64,000 bases of DNA from Chitinophagaceae bacterium (GTDB taxonomy: Bacteria; Bacteroidota; Bacteroidia; Chitinophagales; Chitinophagaceae): positions 1,116,001 through 1,180,000 of the forward strand of contig JADKHN010000001.1 in assembly GCA_016721725.1 (NCBI GenBank). The letters run 5' to 3'. Positions 43,349 to 51,680 of the stretch are shown piece after piece. Position numbers and translations under genes: made by a program. The number at the start of each line of letters is the position of its first letter. Positions within the stretch are counted from its first letter, which is position 1. Below the pieces are notes generated by a model that was not told the DNA's origin, made no database searches, and saw only the letters and a program-made list of their open reading frames with translations.

Positions 43349-45010
43349 ATGTCATTCCATTCCAAATTCCTGTATCACGCGTTGACCCTGTTGGGCTTTG
43401 TCCTGTTTGTTTCCTGCAACGGCAAGGCCAGGGTTGACCTGATCGTTCATCATGCGAAGATCTATACGGTTGATTCCGCTTTCAGTATGGCCGAAGCCAT
43501 GGCGGTCAAGGGAGGGAAGATCGTTGCCCTCGGCAAGAACGACGATATTCTCAGCCGCTATGAAGCTGGTGAAACCCGGGATGCGCAGGGCAAGGCGGTC
43601 TTCCCCGGCTTCATCGACGCCCATGCACATTTTGTGGGATATGGCATGTCGCTGTTACAGGTGAACCTGGAAGGAACCAACAGTTGGGAGGAATGTATCG
43701 GCAGGATCAGGGAATTTGTAACGAAGAAGAACATCCCCGCCGGCGCCTGGATACAGGGACGTGGATGGGATCAGAATGACTGGGCGGTAAAAGAATTTCC
43801 CAATAAGGATCTACTGGATAAACATTTCCCGGCCAATCCAATAGTCCTTGTCAGGATCGACGGGCATGCGTTGATCGCCAACCAGCAGGCGATGGAACTG
43901 GCCGGTATCAAGCCTGGTCAGCAGATCGAAGGTGGAACGGTGGAAACTAAAGAAGGTAAACTCACCGGTATTTTCATCGACAATGCGGAGGACCTGGTGT
44001 TTAAAGTGGTGCCGGGAGAAACACCGGAAAAATACAGGAAAGGTCTTAGCGAGGCTGAGGCCAATTGTTTCGCGGTTGGACTCACCACCATCGTGGATTG
44101 CGGTTTGTCGCGTTATGCGGTAGAAGCTATCGATTCCCTGCAAAAAAAGGGTGTTCTAAAAATGCGCCTCAACATTCTCTTGTCCGATGATTCGCTCAAT
44201 TACGCACATTATCTCAAGGCAGGCCCCTATAAAACCGACCGCTTGAATGTGAATGGATTCAAACTGTACGCTGATGGTGCCCTGGGCAGCCGCGGCGCCT
44301 GTTTGCTGAAACCTTATTCTGATAAGCCGGGATGGCAGGGCTTTTTATTGAAGGACAGAAAATATTTTGAACAGATACTCCCCGAGATCTACAAAACAAA
44401 ATTCCAGGCCTGCACCCATGCCATCGGCGATTCGGGCAATCGGATGATCCTGGAAGTGTATGCGAAGATCCTGGGCGGTAAGAACGACCGTCGCTGGAGG
44501 GTAGAGCACGCACAGGTGGTCAACGAGGCCGATTTTAAATTGTTCTATGAATACAGCATCATCCCTTCTGTTCAGCCCACGCATGCCACCAGTGATATGT
44601 ATTGGGCCGGTCAGCGCCTCGGGCCTGAGCGGGAGAAAGGCGCCTATGCCTACAAAAGACTGCTGCAGCAGAACAACTGGATCCCGTTGGGAACGGATTT
44701 CCCGGTGGAGGACATCAGTCCATTCAAGACCTTTTTTGCCGCCGTGGCCCGCCAGGATGCCAAGGGTTACCCCGAAAAGGGTTACCAGCCTGAAAATGCC
44801 CTCAGCCGTGAAGAGACCCTGAAGGGGATGACGATCTGGGCGGCGAAAGGCTCATTCGAGGAAAAAGAAAAGGGTAGCCTGGAGCCCGGGAAATTCGCCG
44901 ACTTCATCCTGCTGGATACGGATATCATGACCTGCCCGGTGAATGAGGTGCTGAAGACGAAGGTGCTGGCGACCTATGTGAACGGGGAGAAAGTGTATGG
45001 GAAACGCTGA
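43349..45010 (+). CDS. YtcJ-like amidohydrolase lipoprotein
   Basis: A 553-residue amidohydrolase from the ATG at 43349 (MSFHSKFLYHALTLLGFVLFVSC), giving a lipoprotein signal with Cys23. The open frame extends further upstream but that part lies inside ligA and lacks the signal. The metal-binding motif FIDAHAHFVGYG is near residue 90, followed by the long insertion typical of the YtcJ group, ACTHAIGDSGN near 355, the RVEHAQVV motif and the distal PLGTDFPVEDISPF. Reactions of this group are mostly unknown; several hydrolyse amides or carbamates. Probably outer- or inner-membrane anchored and periplasmic. A -7 element TATTTTTG lies at 43328-43335. Confidence 0.9.
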   Translation: MSFHSKFLYHALTLLGFVLFVSCNGKARVDLIVHHAKIYTVDSAFSMAEAMAVKGGKIVALGKNDDILSRYEAGETRDAQGKAVFPGFIDAHAHFVGYGMSLLQVNLEGTNSWEECIGRIREFVTKKNIPAGAWIQGRGWDQNDWAVKEFPNKDLLDKHFPANPIVLVRIDGHALIANQQAMELAGIKPGQQIEGGTVETKEGKLTGIFIDNAEDLVFKVVPGETPEKYRKGLSEAEANCFAVGLTTIVDCGLSRYAVEAIDSLQKKGVLKMRLNILLSDDSLNYAHYLKAGPYKTDRLNVNGFKLYADGALGSRGACLLKPYSDKPGWQGFLLKDRKYFEQILPEIYKTKFQACTHAIGDSGNRMILEVYAKILGGKNDRRWRVEHAQVVNEADFKLFYEYSIIPSVQPTHATSDMYWAGQRLGPEREKGAYAYKRLLQQNNWIPLGTDFPVEDISPFKTFFAAVARQDAKGYPEKGYQPENALSREETLKGMTIWAAKGSFEEKEKGSLEPGKFADFILLDTDIMTCPVNEVLKTKVLATYVNGEKVYGKR

Positions 45011-45609
45011 TTGAAATGCTTTGGTGATTACGCTGATTATTTAATTCCCTGGTTGGTGTCCTACCAACGGAACTGTCTCAGAAGGTGGGGGCCGACTTTC
45101 CACAGTCAACGGGTTTGATCAAGGGGATTTACTGGTTTCCTTTTTGGATCCCACTTTCCTGGTTAATCCTCGCCCTTTGCCTCCCATCCTCGGCCCCTTT
45201 GGTTCGGGCCTTTCCCGCAATGGTCCGTGACAACACATTGTTCTTAGCCCGCTCCTAACGGTTGAAAGATCTCTGATAACTTCTTGGTTTCGGTGTTTTG
45301 TGTTTTGAAGGAAAGCCCAAGTTCCGGGAGATTGACGCAATGGTATTTTGTTCTCATGATATTGACCTCAGAATGAACTTTATTTTCTGTGGTCTTTGCT
45401 CGGTCATAGTCCGTTTTTTGCCATTCCATAGGTATATCGCCGGCTTTCTTTATCATAACCGAATCGTTATAAATCAGAAGCCCAGGGTAAGTAGTCGCGG
45501 TTTCTGTTGCAAGCTACTTCTGTTTGTGAAACAATATATCAAATTTCCATGTTAATAGAAAGGTTTATCAAATTAATGGTATATTAAAGCTGATAATTGG
45601 ACTAACCTT
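45011..45609. other. intergenic stretch without an intact gene
   Basis: After the amidohydrolase stop the sequence has a GATT-rich tract (45022-45045, shared in part with 53228-53316), a hairpin GTTGGT-GTCCT-ACCAAC near 45054, and a C/T-rich stretch. On the minus strand an open frame at 45244-45456 reads like a protein fragment; it is listed separately. I see no RNA gene or complete CDS. Confidence 0.5.
45244..45456 (-). pseudogene. fragment of an unrecognised protein
   Basis: Seventy codons on the minus strand (MIKKAGDIPMEWQKTDYDRA...LPELGLSFKTQN) with normal protein-like composition. The open frame extends upstream to a TAG near 45512 and reads TETATTYPGLLIYNDSVM before the ATG, so the true N-terminus is missing. 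No signal sequence or plausible start is found further up. Probably a remnant; the family is not recognised. Confidence 0.35.
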
Positions 45610-46030
45610 ATGCGAAGGAGACTTTTTTTATTGCCTGGTATTTTTTTTACCTGCTGTTTGCTGTTTGTCATTTTCCCAAGCTTTGCTCAACGACCAAAAC
45701 TCCTTCGAAATTCACCCCAGACGGCTGAGCAGTTTTTTGTCCGCCGGCTGCAGGATAAGTATGGGTTTGTCTACATGCTACCCAGGGGGCTTGACCGATT
45801 GACGACGGGTTTTCATATGCGAACTGGCGTGTCACGTTGAAGAACCTTTTATGGGTGTTGCCAGGAGAAAACGGCATCAATGCCATCAGCACCAATACCG
45901 GGAAAGTCACTCATTATATTCCTATGGCCAGGGATAACGAAAACGAATGGAACCTCACCCTATTCCTGGATGAAGGGAAACTGTTCGTTGGCACGTCGGT
46001 AGCGGTCAAAGTGTTTGACATCACATGACC
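45610..46030 (+). pseudogene. remnant of a beta-propeller sensor protein
   Basis: A signal-peptide start (MRRRLFLLPGIFFTCCLLFVIF) is followed by QDKYGFVYMLPRGLDRLTTGF, resembling the first blade of the two-component regulator propellers common in Bacteroidota hybrid kinases. The frame then shifts near 45810 and continues as NLLWVLPGENGINAISTNTGKVTHYIP, and shifts again near 46023 (FDIT to FEQIDPPFNLQ). At least two frameshifts and no kinase domain downstream: a decayed gene. Traces may continue to about 46560 but I cannot align them. Confidence 0.6.
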
Positions 46031-46845
46031 GTTTTTGAACAAATTGACCCTCCCTTCAACTTACAGAGGAGGGTTACCCCGTTCGGTCTATTAACAAATC
46101 CTTCGGACCTCGGGTTGTTACAGCTTACTCGGTGTACACGGACAGCCTGCCTTATCCGAACAGCCGTTGCACGGGAAGGTGCCCTGCGGTCGGTTCTCGG
46201 TCCGGCCTGCCGCGACTGGGCGCCGGGAGGGAACCAATCTTGTACAAAAGGTTAAATCGGGTACGAGCAAATTGCACCATGCACCATTGGAAATTGTTCC
46301 TGCCAAGACCGTTGTACTTTTGCCAAGCCGCAGTGTTTTTTATAAGGCTTCTTTTAGCTGGGCTGGAGCGGGTGGTTTAGGTGTGGTTTTTTTATTGGCT
46401 GGGGGGTTGCGGTCCAGGAACCTACGAACTACGGTTGTTACTAAAACTTGCCGTTCAGCCATTGTAGTAAGTTTACCTGCCCTCCGGTCAAAGAGTCACA
46501 GATCCCAAAATGAAGAAGGCGGTTCAGGAAGAAAGAGAACTACAGTCCTGCCGCACTAAAAAAAGGTTCAGCTCTTCATTACCTGAATCTGGTTTTGTAA
46601 ATATGCCTGCCCCTTAACATCAACATGCACACCCAGCTTGCCGACCACTTTCTGGGGGTGCGTGGGTACTGAGGGGCCAGCTAACAGTTTCGTGGTTTGG
46701 CTGCTCACCCGGGAGATCACATTCGGGGTCTCTTCAGACACCGCTAAACGTTGGCAAATTAAAGGACTACCAAGTTCGGCAGCACCTGGTCCTGAAAAAA
46801 TTATGCCGATTGGATGCCGGTCCAGTTCAGATTCGTACCCCTGAC
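46031..46845 (+). other. stretch without an intact gene
   Basis: Several short open frames exist on both strands (for example minus 46568-46960), but none has a start signal, motif or composition that I can support. It lies between two decayed genes and probably consists of their degraded parts. Confidence 0.45.
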
Positions 46846-47653
46846 AATGGATATGGAATTCTGGTGGGACCAGGTCTGCGACAACTCGAGATCCAACATC
46901 AGGGACCGGTGGAAAGACATCATCTTTCCTTTGTTTTGCTCCAGGCACAATGTCACCCATCTGGTAAAATTATATCGAAGCCCTGCCCCCTTCAGCGGCA
47001 TTATTATCGGCCGGCTTCTTTGATAAAATCTCGTGGCGTTTATGAATATGCCCTCCAGACCTGCCGTAACCCATGCATTGACGGTCCGTGTACTACCGGA
47101 CACCAACGGTCAGGGCATCCCATCACCAAATGCAGCATGGATGCTTTCCATGACTGGCCACGCAATTATGAATGTTTGCTGAACCGGGAGATACTAAAAA
47201 CTACTCGGATGCGCCCATCTTCGCAATTAAAATCGCGGTCATTTCGGGGGCGAAGGGGAATGGTTGCCCAAACGCACTATGATGAATTTCTTTACGACAA
47301 GAAAGGTGGTGAAACAGGTTGCCAATACCAATTACCTAGATATTGATCATCACTGGTTCGGTAAAGACCGCTACAAATGGCTGCTCATCATCATTGACCT
47401 GCTCCGGAAATACCCGAATGTCTATGCGGATATCAGTTTTACCCTCCATGATAAAGCCATTTACAGCGAGCTGAAAGAGTTATTAAAAGATGAATCCATC
47501 AATAAAAAGATCCTCTTCGGGACCGATTACTATGTAGTGGCCAGCGTGGCCGATGAAAGCGACCTGCTGAATCTTTTCAAAAAGGAACTCGGTGACGATG
47601 CCCTTTTTGAGATGATCGCTTATGAAAATCCCAAACGTTTTCTGGGCTGGTAA
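46846..47653 (+). pseudogene. decayed amidohydrolase gene with intact 3' third
   Basis: From about 47280 to the stop at 47653 the frame is clean and reads as the C-terminus of a TIM-barrel amidohydrolase: LLIIIDLLRKYPNVYADISFTLHD, ELKELL...KKILFGTDYYVVASVADESDL, and ENPKRFLGW, with the late metal-ligand Asp in FGTD. Upstream fragments in other frames fit the same family (PLTMDMEF at about 46847, GFFDKIS near 47013, YEYALQTC near 47043). Several frameshifts and stops separate them. A pseudogene; unrelated in detail to the YtcJ-like gene at 43349. Confidence 0.7.
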
Positions 47654-47792
47654 TGAATAGTGCCGGCGCCTGGGTGATCTTATCTGCCTACCGTGTTTTC
47701 ACCCTCCCATTTCCCGTCAATTCCCTCTTTCTCCGCTCCTGGCGAATAACAAGATTTGCACCGGATATTCTCCCATCATCAAAATCTTAAGC

Positions 47793-48424
47793 ATGAAAAA
47801 AATCTTCCTCGGCCTGCTGATCAGCTGTTCAATGAAAGCAGCAGTAGCCCAAACCACCCTTGGACTGGTGGCCTACTGGCCCATGGATGGGAATTATATC
47901 GATTATTGGACCAATGCCATCCACGGCACCAATGCCGGATCAACCCCAACGACCAATTCCGGCATGGCTAACAGGGCCATGCAGTTCCTGAATAGGGCAC
48001 CGCAACGAAAATATACATTGATGGGGTACTCAATGCAACGGGAACGGTAGGTACCATGACACCGGTATACTCGTTTCCGGCCCGCATCGGATCCATGTTC
48101 TTTAACGGTTTCAGCCCGCCGCAGTATAACGGCTTCAATGGTAAGATCGACAATATCCGTATTTACAACCGGGCCCTGGGTCCCGGGGAGATCATCGGCA
48201 TCCTGCCCATCCGGCTCAATAGTTTTGCCGCAACCAATAACCGCGGTGAAGTCTTACTGAACTGGCAGACCGCCTATGAGCAGGGAACATCATACTTCAA
48301 CCTGCAACGGAGTACGAATGGGACCGATTTCAGTCCGCTCTCCACAGTCCAGGCCAAGGGGAGTCCGACCACAACAACGGATTACCAATTCAATAACCAC
48401 CATCAATGTTCAATTTCGTGTTAA
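47793..48424 (+). pseudogene. remnant of a secreted LamG-domain T9SS protein
   Basis: A signal peptide (MKKIFLGLLISCSMKAAVAQ) leads into a LamG start (LGLVAYWPMDGNYIDYW...NRAMQFLN). The frame breaks near 47995 and resumes as GTATKIYIDGVLNATGTVGTM...FNGKIDNIRIYNRALGPGEI, the LamG end, so the middle of the domain (perhaps 80 codons) is deleted. The T9SS-associated segment LPIRLNSFAATNNRGEVLLNWQTAYEQGTSYFNLQRS follows, then a break, and the sorting domain is missing. A truncated pseudogene. Confidence 0.75.
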
Positions 48425-48583
48425 CTGCCTTTCATAATGGATTGATCATTGCGGTTGAGTCATGATATTCCGCGGATCCTGTTGGAAATCACGGGCCGGT
48501 AAGGCAATAATAATTTATAGTCAAAAATTTTACTGATAATCAATCTATTGCAAAAGTCCGGATAAAAATACTTCCCCTTTTCC

Positions 48584-48649
48584 TTGGAAATTCACCCCCT
48601 TCTCACTTACCTTCGCGGTCCAATTTTAAAATCCCGGGGATAGCCGGGA
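48584..48649 (+). promoter_or_regulatory. rplM promoter and leader hairpin
   Basis: TTGG at 48584-48587 and TACCTTCG at 48608-48615 are separated by 20 bp, close to the TTTG-N19-TAnnTTTG pattern. The leader before rplM (ATG 48670) contains a hairpin TCCCGG-GGATAG-CCGGGA at 48632-48649. The hairpin may be a ribosomal-protein leader; I do not recognise a named structure. Confidence 0.55.
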
Positions 48650-48669
48650 GTTCACTTAAACAAAAAACA

Positions 48670-49113
48670 ATGAGCAAATTACATTTCACCACCAAGCATG
48701 CGAACGAGGCTACCGTTACTCACAACTGGTACGTTGTAGACGGTACTAATCAAACCGTTGGTCGTATGTGCGCCAAGATCGCCGCGATACTCCGTGGCAA
48801 GAACAAGGCCTATTACACACCGCACGTGGATTGCGGCGATTTCATCATCGTCACCAATTGCGAAAAAGTGATCCTGACCGGCAACAAGATGGAAGACAAG
48901 GTTTATGATACCTTCAGTGGTTACCCCGGTGGCCGTAAGGAAGAATCGGCCAAGAACCTCCAAAAGCGCCGCCCGGAAGTACTCATCGAAAGGGCTGTAA
49001 AAGGCATGCTGCCTAAGAACCGCCTGGGTCGCAAGATGTACAAGAAGTTATTCGTGTACCAGGGCGCTGAGCATCCACACGGGGCGCAGCAACCAAAGGC
49101 ATTGAAATTCTAA
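48670..49113 (+). CDS. rplM: 50S ribosomal protein L13
   Basis: A 147-residue L13. The N-terminus HNWYVVDGTNQTVGRMCAKIAAILRGKNKAYYTPHVDCGDFIIVTN, then KVYDTFSGYPGG, and the C-terminal RAVKGMLPKNRLGRKMYKKLFVYQGAEHPHGAQQP are all typical. First gene of rplM-rpsI-rpsB-tsf. A short leader hairpin precedes it and a 14-bp tandem repeat follows its stop. Confidence 0.99.
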   Translation: MSKLHFTTKHANEATVTHNWYVVDGTNQTVGRMCAKIAAILRGKNKAYYTPHVDCGDFIIVTNCEKVILTGNKMEDKVYDTFSGYPGGRKEESAKNLQKRRPEVLIERAVKGMLPKNRLGRKMYKKLFVYQGAEHPHGAQQPKALKF

Positions 49114-49120
49114 CCCTTCG

Positions 49121-49148
49121 ACAAGCTCAGGAGGACAAGCTCAGGAGG
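49121..49148. repeat. two tandem 14-bp units with SD-like core
   Basis: ACAAGCTCAGGAGG twice in a row (49121-49134 and 49135-49148), followed by ACAAC, in the rplM-rpsI gap. Each unit contains AGGAGG. The unit length is twice seven. The preceding bases give CTTCGACAAGCTCAGG, a motif I recall from dispersed repeats of other genomes. Confidence 0.9.
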
Positions 49149-49167
49149 ACAACAATTCGTTTAATCA

Positions 49168-49185
49168 TCCCGATTGCTATCGGGA
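49168..49185 (+). other. small hairpin before rpsI
   Basis: TCCCGAT-TGCT-ATCGGGA, a perfect 7-bp stem with a 4-nt loop, 15 bp upstream of the rpsI ATG. No T run follows, so it is not a terminator; it may stabilise or regulate the intercistronic region. Confidence 0.6.
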
Positions 49186-49199
49186 CCAAATAGTAAAAA

Positions 49200-49589
49200 A
49201 TGGAAAAACAAAAAAACGCAGTCGGCCGCCGGAAAGAAGCGGTTACCCGTGTTTTCCTCTCCAAGGGAGACGGTAAGATCACGGTAAACGGCAAGGACTA
49301 CAAAACCTATTTTCCGCTGGTTTACCTGCAGAACCAGGTAGAAGCGCCTTTTAAGACAGTGGAATTAACCGACAAGTTCGACGTGGTCATCAACGCGACC
49401 GGCGGTGGTGTCAAAGGCCAGGCCGAAGCGGCCAAACTGGGTATCGCCCGGGCCCTGCTCGAAGTGAGCGCCGATTATCGTCCCGCGCTGAAAGCAGCCG
49501 GATTACTGAAACGCGATTCCCGTTCCGTTGAACGTAAGAAACCAGGCCGTAAGAAAGCCCGTAGGAGCTACCAGTTCAGCAAACGTTAA
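49200..49589 (+). CDS. rpsI: 30S ribosomal protein S9
   Basis: A 129-residue S9. Visible family segments are NAVGRRKEAVTRVFLSKGDGKITVNGKDY, the glycine-rich ATGGGVKGQAEAAKLGIARAL, and the basic C-terminal tail DSRSVERKKPGRKKARRSYQFSKR that reaches the P-site tRNA. Follows rplM by 86 bp. The downstream gap carries two heptamer arrays arranged as an inverted repeat. Confidence 0.99.
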   Translation: MEKQKNAVGRRKEAVTRVFLSKGDGKITVNGKDYKTYFPLVYLQNQVEAPFKTVELTDKFDVVINATGGGVKGQAEAAKLGIARALLEVSADYRPALKAAGLLKRDSRSVERKKPGRKKARRSYQFSKR

Positions 49590-49595
49590 GGAATA

Positions 49596-49699
49596 TCAGC
49601 TGTTAGCTGTTAGCTAATAGCGGTTAGCCGGTTCATCTAATTTTTTAACACTTCATACTGCTGGTCAGCTAATAGCTAAAAGCTAGAAGCTAACAGCTC
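49596..49699. repeat. two inverted heptamer arrays between rpsI and rpsB
   Basis: Array 1 (49596-49630): TCAGCTG, TTAGCTG, TTAGCTA, ATAGCGG, TTAGCCG. Array 2 (49665-49699): TCAGCTA, ATAGCTA, AAAGCTA, GAAGCTA, ACAGCTC. The reverse complement of array 2 matches array 1 at 26 of 34 positions by hand alignment, in blocks of 11, 5, 4 and 5 bases separated by two-base mismatches at the variable positions. The transcript could fold into a long stem with a 34-nt loop. Confidence 0.9.
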
Positions 49700-49711
49700 A
49701 AAAAAATAACA

Positions 49712-50593
49712 ATGGAAAATAACACTTCCTTACAGCAACAGCTACTCGAAGCAGGCGTTCACTTTGGTCACCTGAAAAAGAAGTGGAACCCCAAGATGCT
49801 ACCTTACATCTTCGCAGAAAAGAAAGGGATCCACATCATCGACCTGAACAAGACCGTTGAAGGTCTGCAGGAATCCGCCGCGGCCTTGAAAGCCATCGCC
49901 CGCAGCGGAAAGAAGATCATGTTCGTGGCGACCAAGAAGCAAGCCAAGGAGATCGTAAGCGATTGCGCCAAGCGTGTCAACATGCCTTATGTTACGGAAC
50001 GCTGGTTAGGTGGAATGCTCACCAATTTCAACACCGTTCGCAAGAGCGTGAAGAAGATGCAGAGCATCGAAAAAATGCTGGCCGACGGCAGCGCCGAGAG
50101 CCTGACCAAAAAAGAGCGCCTTACCTTAAGCAGGGACCGTGAAAAGATGGAAAAGGTATTGGGTGGTATCTCCCAGATCAGCCGTGTACCGGCCGCCCTT
50201 TTCATGGTGGATATCGGTCATGAGCACATCGCCCTGGCCGAAGCCAAGAAACTCGGTATCGGCACTTTCGGTATGGTGGATACGAACTGCGATCCCAATA
50301 AGATCGATTTCGCCATCCCCGCCAATGACGATGCGACCAAATCCATCGCCATCATCGTGAACTACCTCACCGCAGCCATCGCAGAAGGATTACAGGAGCG
50401 CCAGGCCGATAAGGACGATGAGGACAGCAACGAGACCGAAGAAAGCGCAGAAGCCAAGGCAGCCCGTTTTGAACAAAAAGGCGAAGGCAGCGACGACAGG
50501 AACAAACGCGGCGGCGGAAGGGGCGTAGCCTCACAACCCAAGCGTCGTGTTGCAGGTCCGGGCCAGGGTGGCAGAAGACCGGCAGGTAAATAA
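49712..50593 (+). CDS. rpsB: 30S ribosomal protein S2
   Basis: A 293-residue S2. The core (residues 1-230) has LLEAGVHFGHLKKKWNPKMLPYIFAEKKGIHIIDL, RWLGGMLTNFNTVRKSV, and GTFGMVDTNCDPNKIDFAIPANDDATKSIAIIVNYL. The last 60 residues are a low-complexity, first acidic then Arg/Gly-rich extension (DDEDSNETEESAE, KRGGGRGVA), longer than in E. coli but common in Bacteroidota. Followed by tsf after a 170-bp gap that ends in a heptamer array. Confidence 0.99.
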   Translation: MENNTSLQQQLLEAGVHFGHLKKKWNPKMLPYIFAEKKGIHIIDLNKTVEGLQESAAALKAIARSGKKIMFVATKKQAKEIVSDCAKRVNMPYVTERWLGGMLTNFNTVRKSVKKMQSIEKMLADGSAESLTKKERLTLSRDREKMEKVLGGISQISRVPAALFMVDIGHEHIALAEAKKLGIGTFGMVDTNCDPNKIDFAIPANDDATKSIAIIVNYLTAAIAEGLQERQADKDDEDSNETEESAEAKAARFEQKGEGSDDRNKRGGGRGVASQPKRRVAGPGQGGRRPAGK

Positions 50594-50728
50594 GTTTGTT
50601 GTTCAGGGTTTGTGGTTTTTTGTTGACCAGCAGTTGTAATTCCATTCGACATCGTTGTGTCACTCACTTGTACCGCAAATCTGGTTTCAGCAGACGATTA
50701 TTCAGGAACATTCCCGATGGTTGAAAAA

Positions 50729-50763
50729 ATTCTTAATTCTTAATTCTTAATTCTTAATTGATC
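50729..50763. repeat. heptamer array flush with the tsf start codon
   Basis: Four perfect copies of ATTCTTA (50729-50756) and a diverged fifth unit ATTGATC (50757-50763). The array ends exactly at the base before the tsf ATG (50764), so it occupies the position where a Shine-Dalgarno sequence would be. Confidence 0.95.
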
Positions 50764-51588
50764 ATGAGTGTTACAATAACCGCAGCAGATATCAATAAAT
50801 TACGCCAGGCCACCGGTGCCGGTATGCTGGATTGCCGTAAGGCCCTCACAGAGAGCAACGGCGATTTTGAGAACGCGATCGACTGGTTGCGCAAACAGGG
50901 CCAGAAAGTGGCCGCCAAACGCAGCGACCGCGAAGCCAAAGAAGGCGTGGTGATCGCACAGACCACCGCCGATAAAAAAAGCGGCATCGTGCTTTGCATC
51001 AGTTGCGAGACTGATTTCGTAAGCAAGAATGCCGATTTCGTTTCCTTTGCTCAAAGCATCGCTGACGCGGCGATCGCCAATAATGTGAAATCAGCAGAAG
51101 AATTGAATGGCGTTTCCGTGAACGGTTCCACCGTTGCCGAAATGATCAACGATAAACTCGCCGCCATCGGTGAAAAGATCGCCGTTTCCAAGTTTGAAAG
51201 GGTGGATGCTCCTTATGTGGCATCTTATATCCATGGCGCTTACCGCATGGGCGTATTGGTTGCCATGACCAAGGAAGCCGCCGAAGCCGGAAAAGACGTG
51301 GCCATGCAGATCGCCGCGATGAACCCGCTGGCCGTTGATGAATCCTCCGTTTCAGCCGATCTCGTCGCCCGTGAAAAAGACATTGCCATCGAGCAGATCA
51401 AGGCGGAAGGCAAACCCGCAGAAATGGCCGAGAAGATCGCCATGGGTAAGGTCAACAAGTTCTTCAAGGAGAACACCCTGATGGCACAGGCCTTTGTAAA
51501 AGACAGCAGTAAATCAGTATCCGATTACCTGAAGAGCGTTGACGCTGACCTGAAGGTCACCGAATTCAAGCGCGTTGCCTTAGGTTAA
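50764..51588 (+). CDS. tsf: translation elongation factor Ts
   Basis: A 274-residue EF-Ts, the nucleotide exchange factor of EF-Tu. The N-terminal UBA-like domain reads ITAADINKLRQATGAGMLDCRKAL, followed by GDFENAIDWLRKQGQKVAAKRSDREAKEGVV. The core has CISCETDFVSKNADFV and VASYIHGAYRMGVLVAM. The C-terminus has GKVNKFFKENTLMAQAFVKD. The ATG at 50764 gives the usual N-terminus; there is no purine-rich SD before it, only the heptamer array. The terminator at 51609 ends the operon. Confidence 0.99.
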   Translation: MSVTITAADINKLRQATGAGMLDCRKALTESNGDFENAIDWLRKQGQKVAAKRSDREAKEGVVIAQTTADKKSGIVLCISCETDFVSKNADFVSFAQSIADAAIANNVKSAEELNGVSVNGSTVAEMINDKLAAIGEKIAVSKFERVDAPYVASYIHGAYRMGVLVAMTKEAAEAGKDVAMQIAAMNPLAVDESSVSADLVAREKDIAIEQIKAEGKPAEMAEKIAMGKVNKFFKENTLMAQAFVKDSSKSVSDYLKSVDADLKVTEFKRVALG

Positions 51589-51608
51589 TCAGAACCACAA
51601 CTCTTATA

Positions 51609-51646
51609 AACAACCTTATGATTCATTTTATAAGGTTGTTTTTTTT
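51609..51646 (+). terminator. intrinsic terminator after tsf
   Basis: Stem AACAACCTTAT/ATAAGGTTGTT (51609-51619 with 51630-51640), 10-nt loop, followed by a T run to 51646. It lies 20 bp after the tsf stop and closes the rplM-rpsI-rpsB-tsf unit. Confidence 0.93.
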
Positions 51647-51680
51647 ATGGATACTATCTTTGAACTAATTATCGCCAAGC

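Noticed and set aside
45060..45240. Possible insertion-sequence end (ACTGTCTCAGAAGG) and GC-rich hairpins
   Set aside because: No matching inverted end, target duplication or transposase fragment was found nearby.
46568..46960. 130-codon minus-strand open frame in the decayed region
   Set aside because: No start context, no family-like motif; it lies opposite fragments of the amidohydrolase pseudogene.
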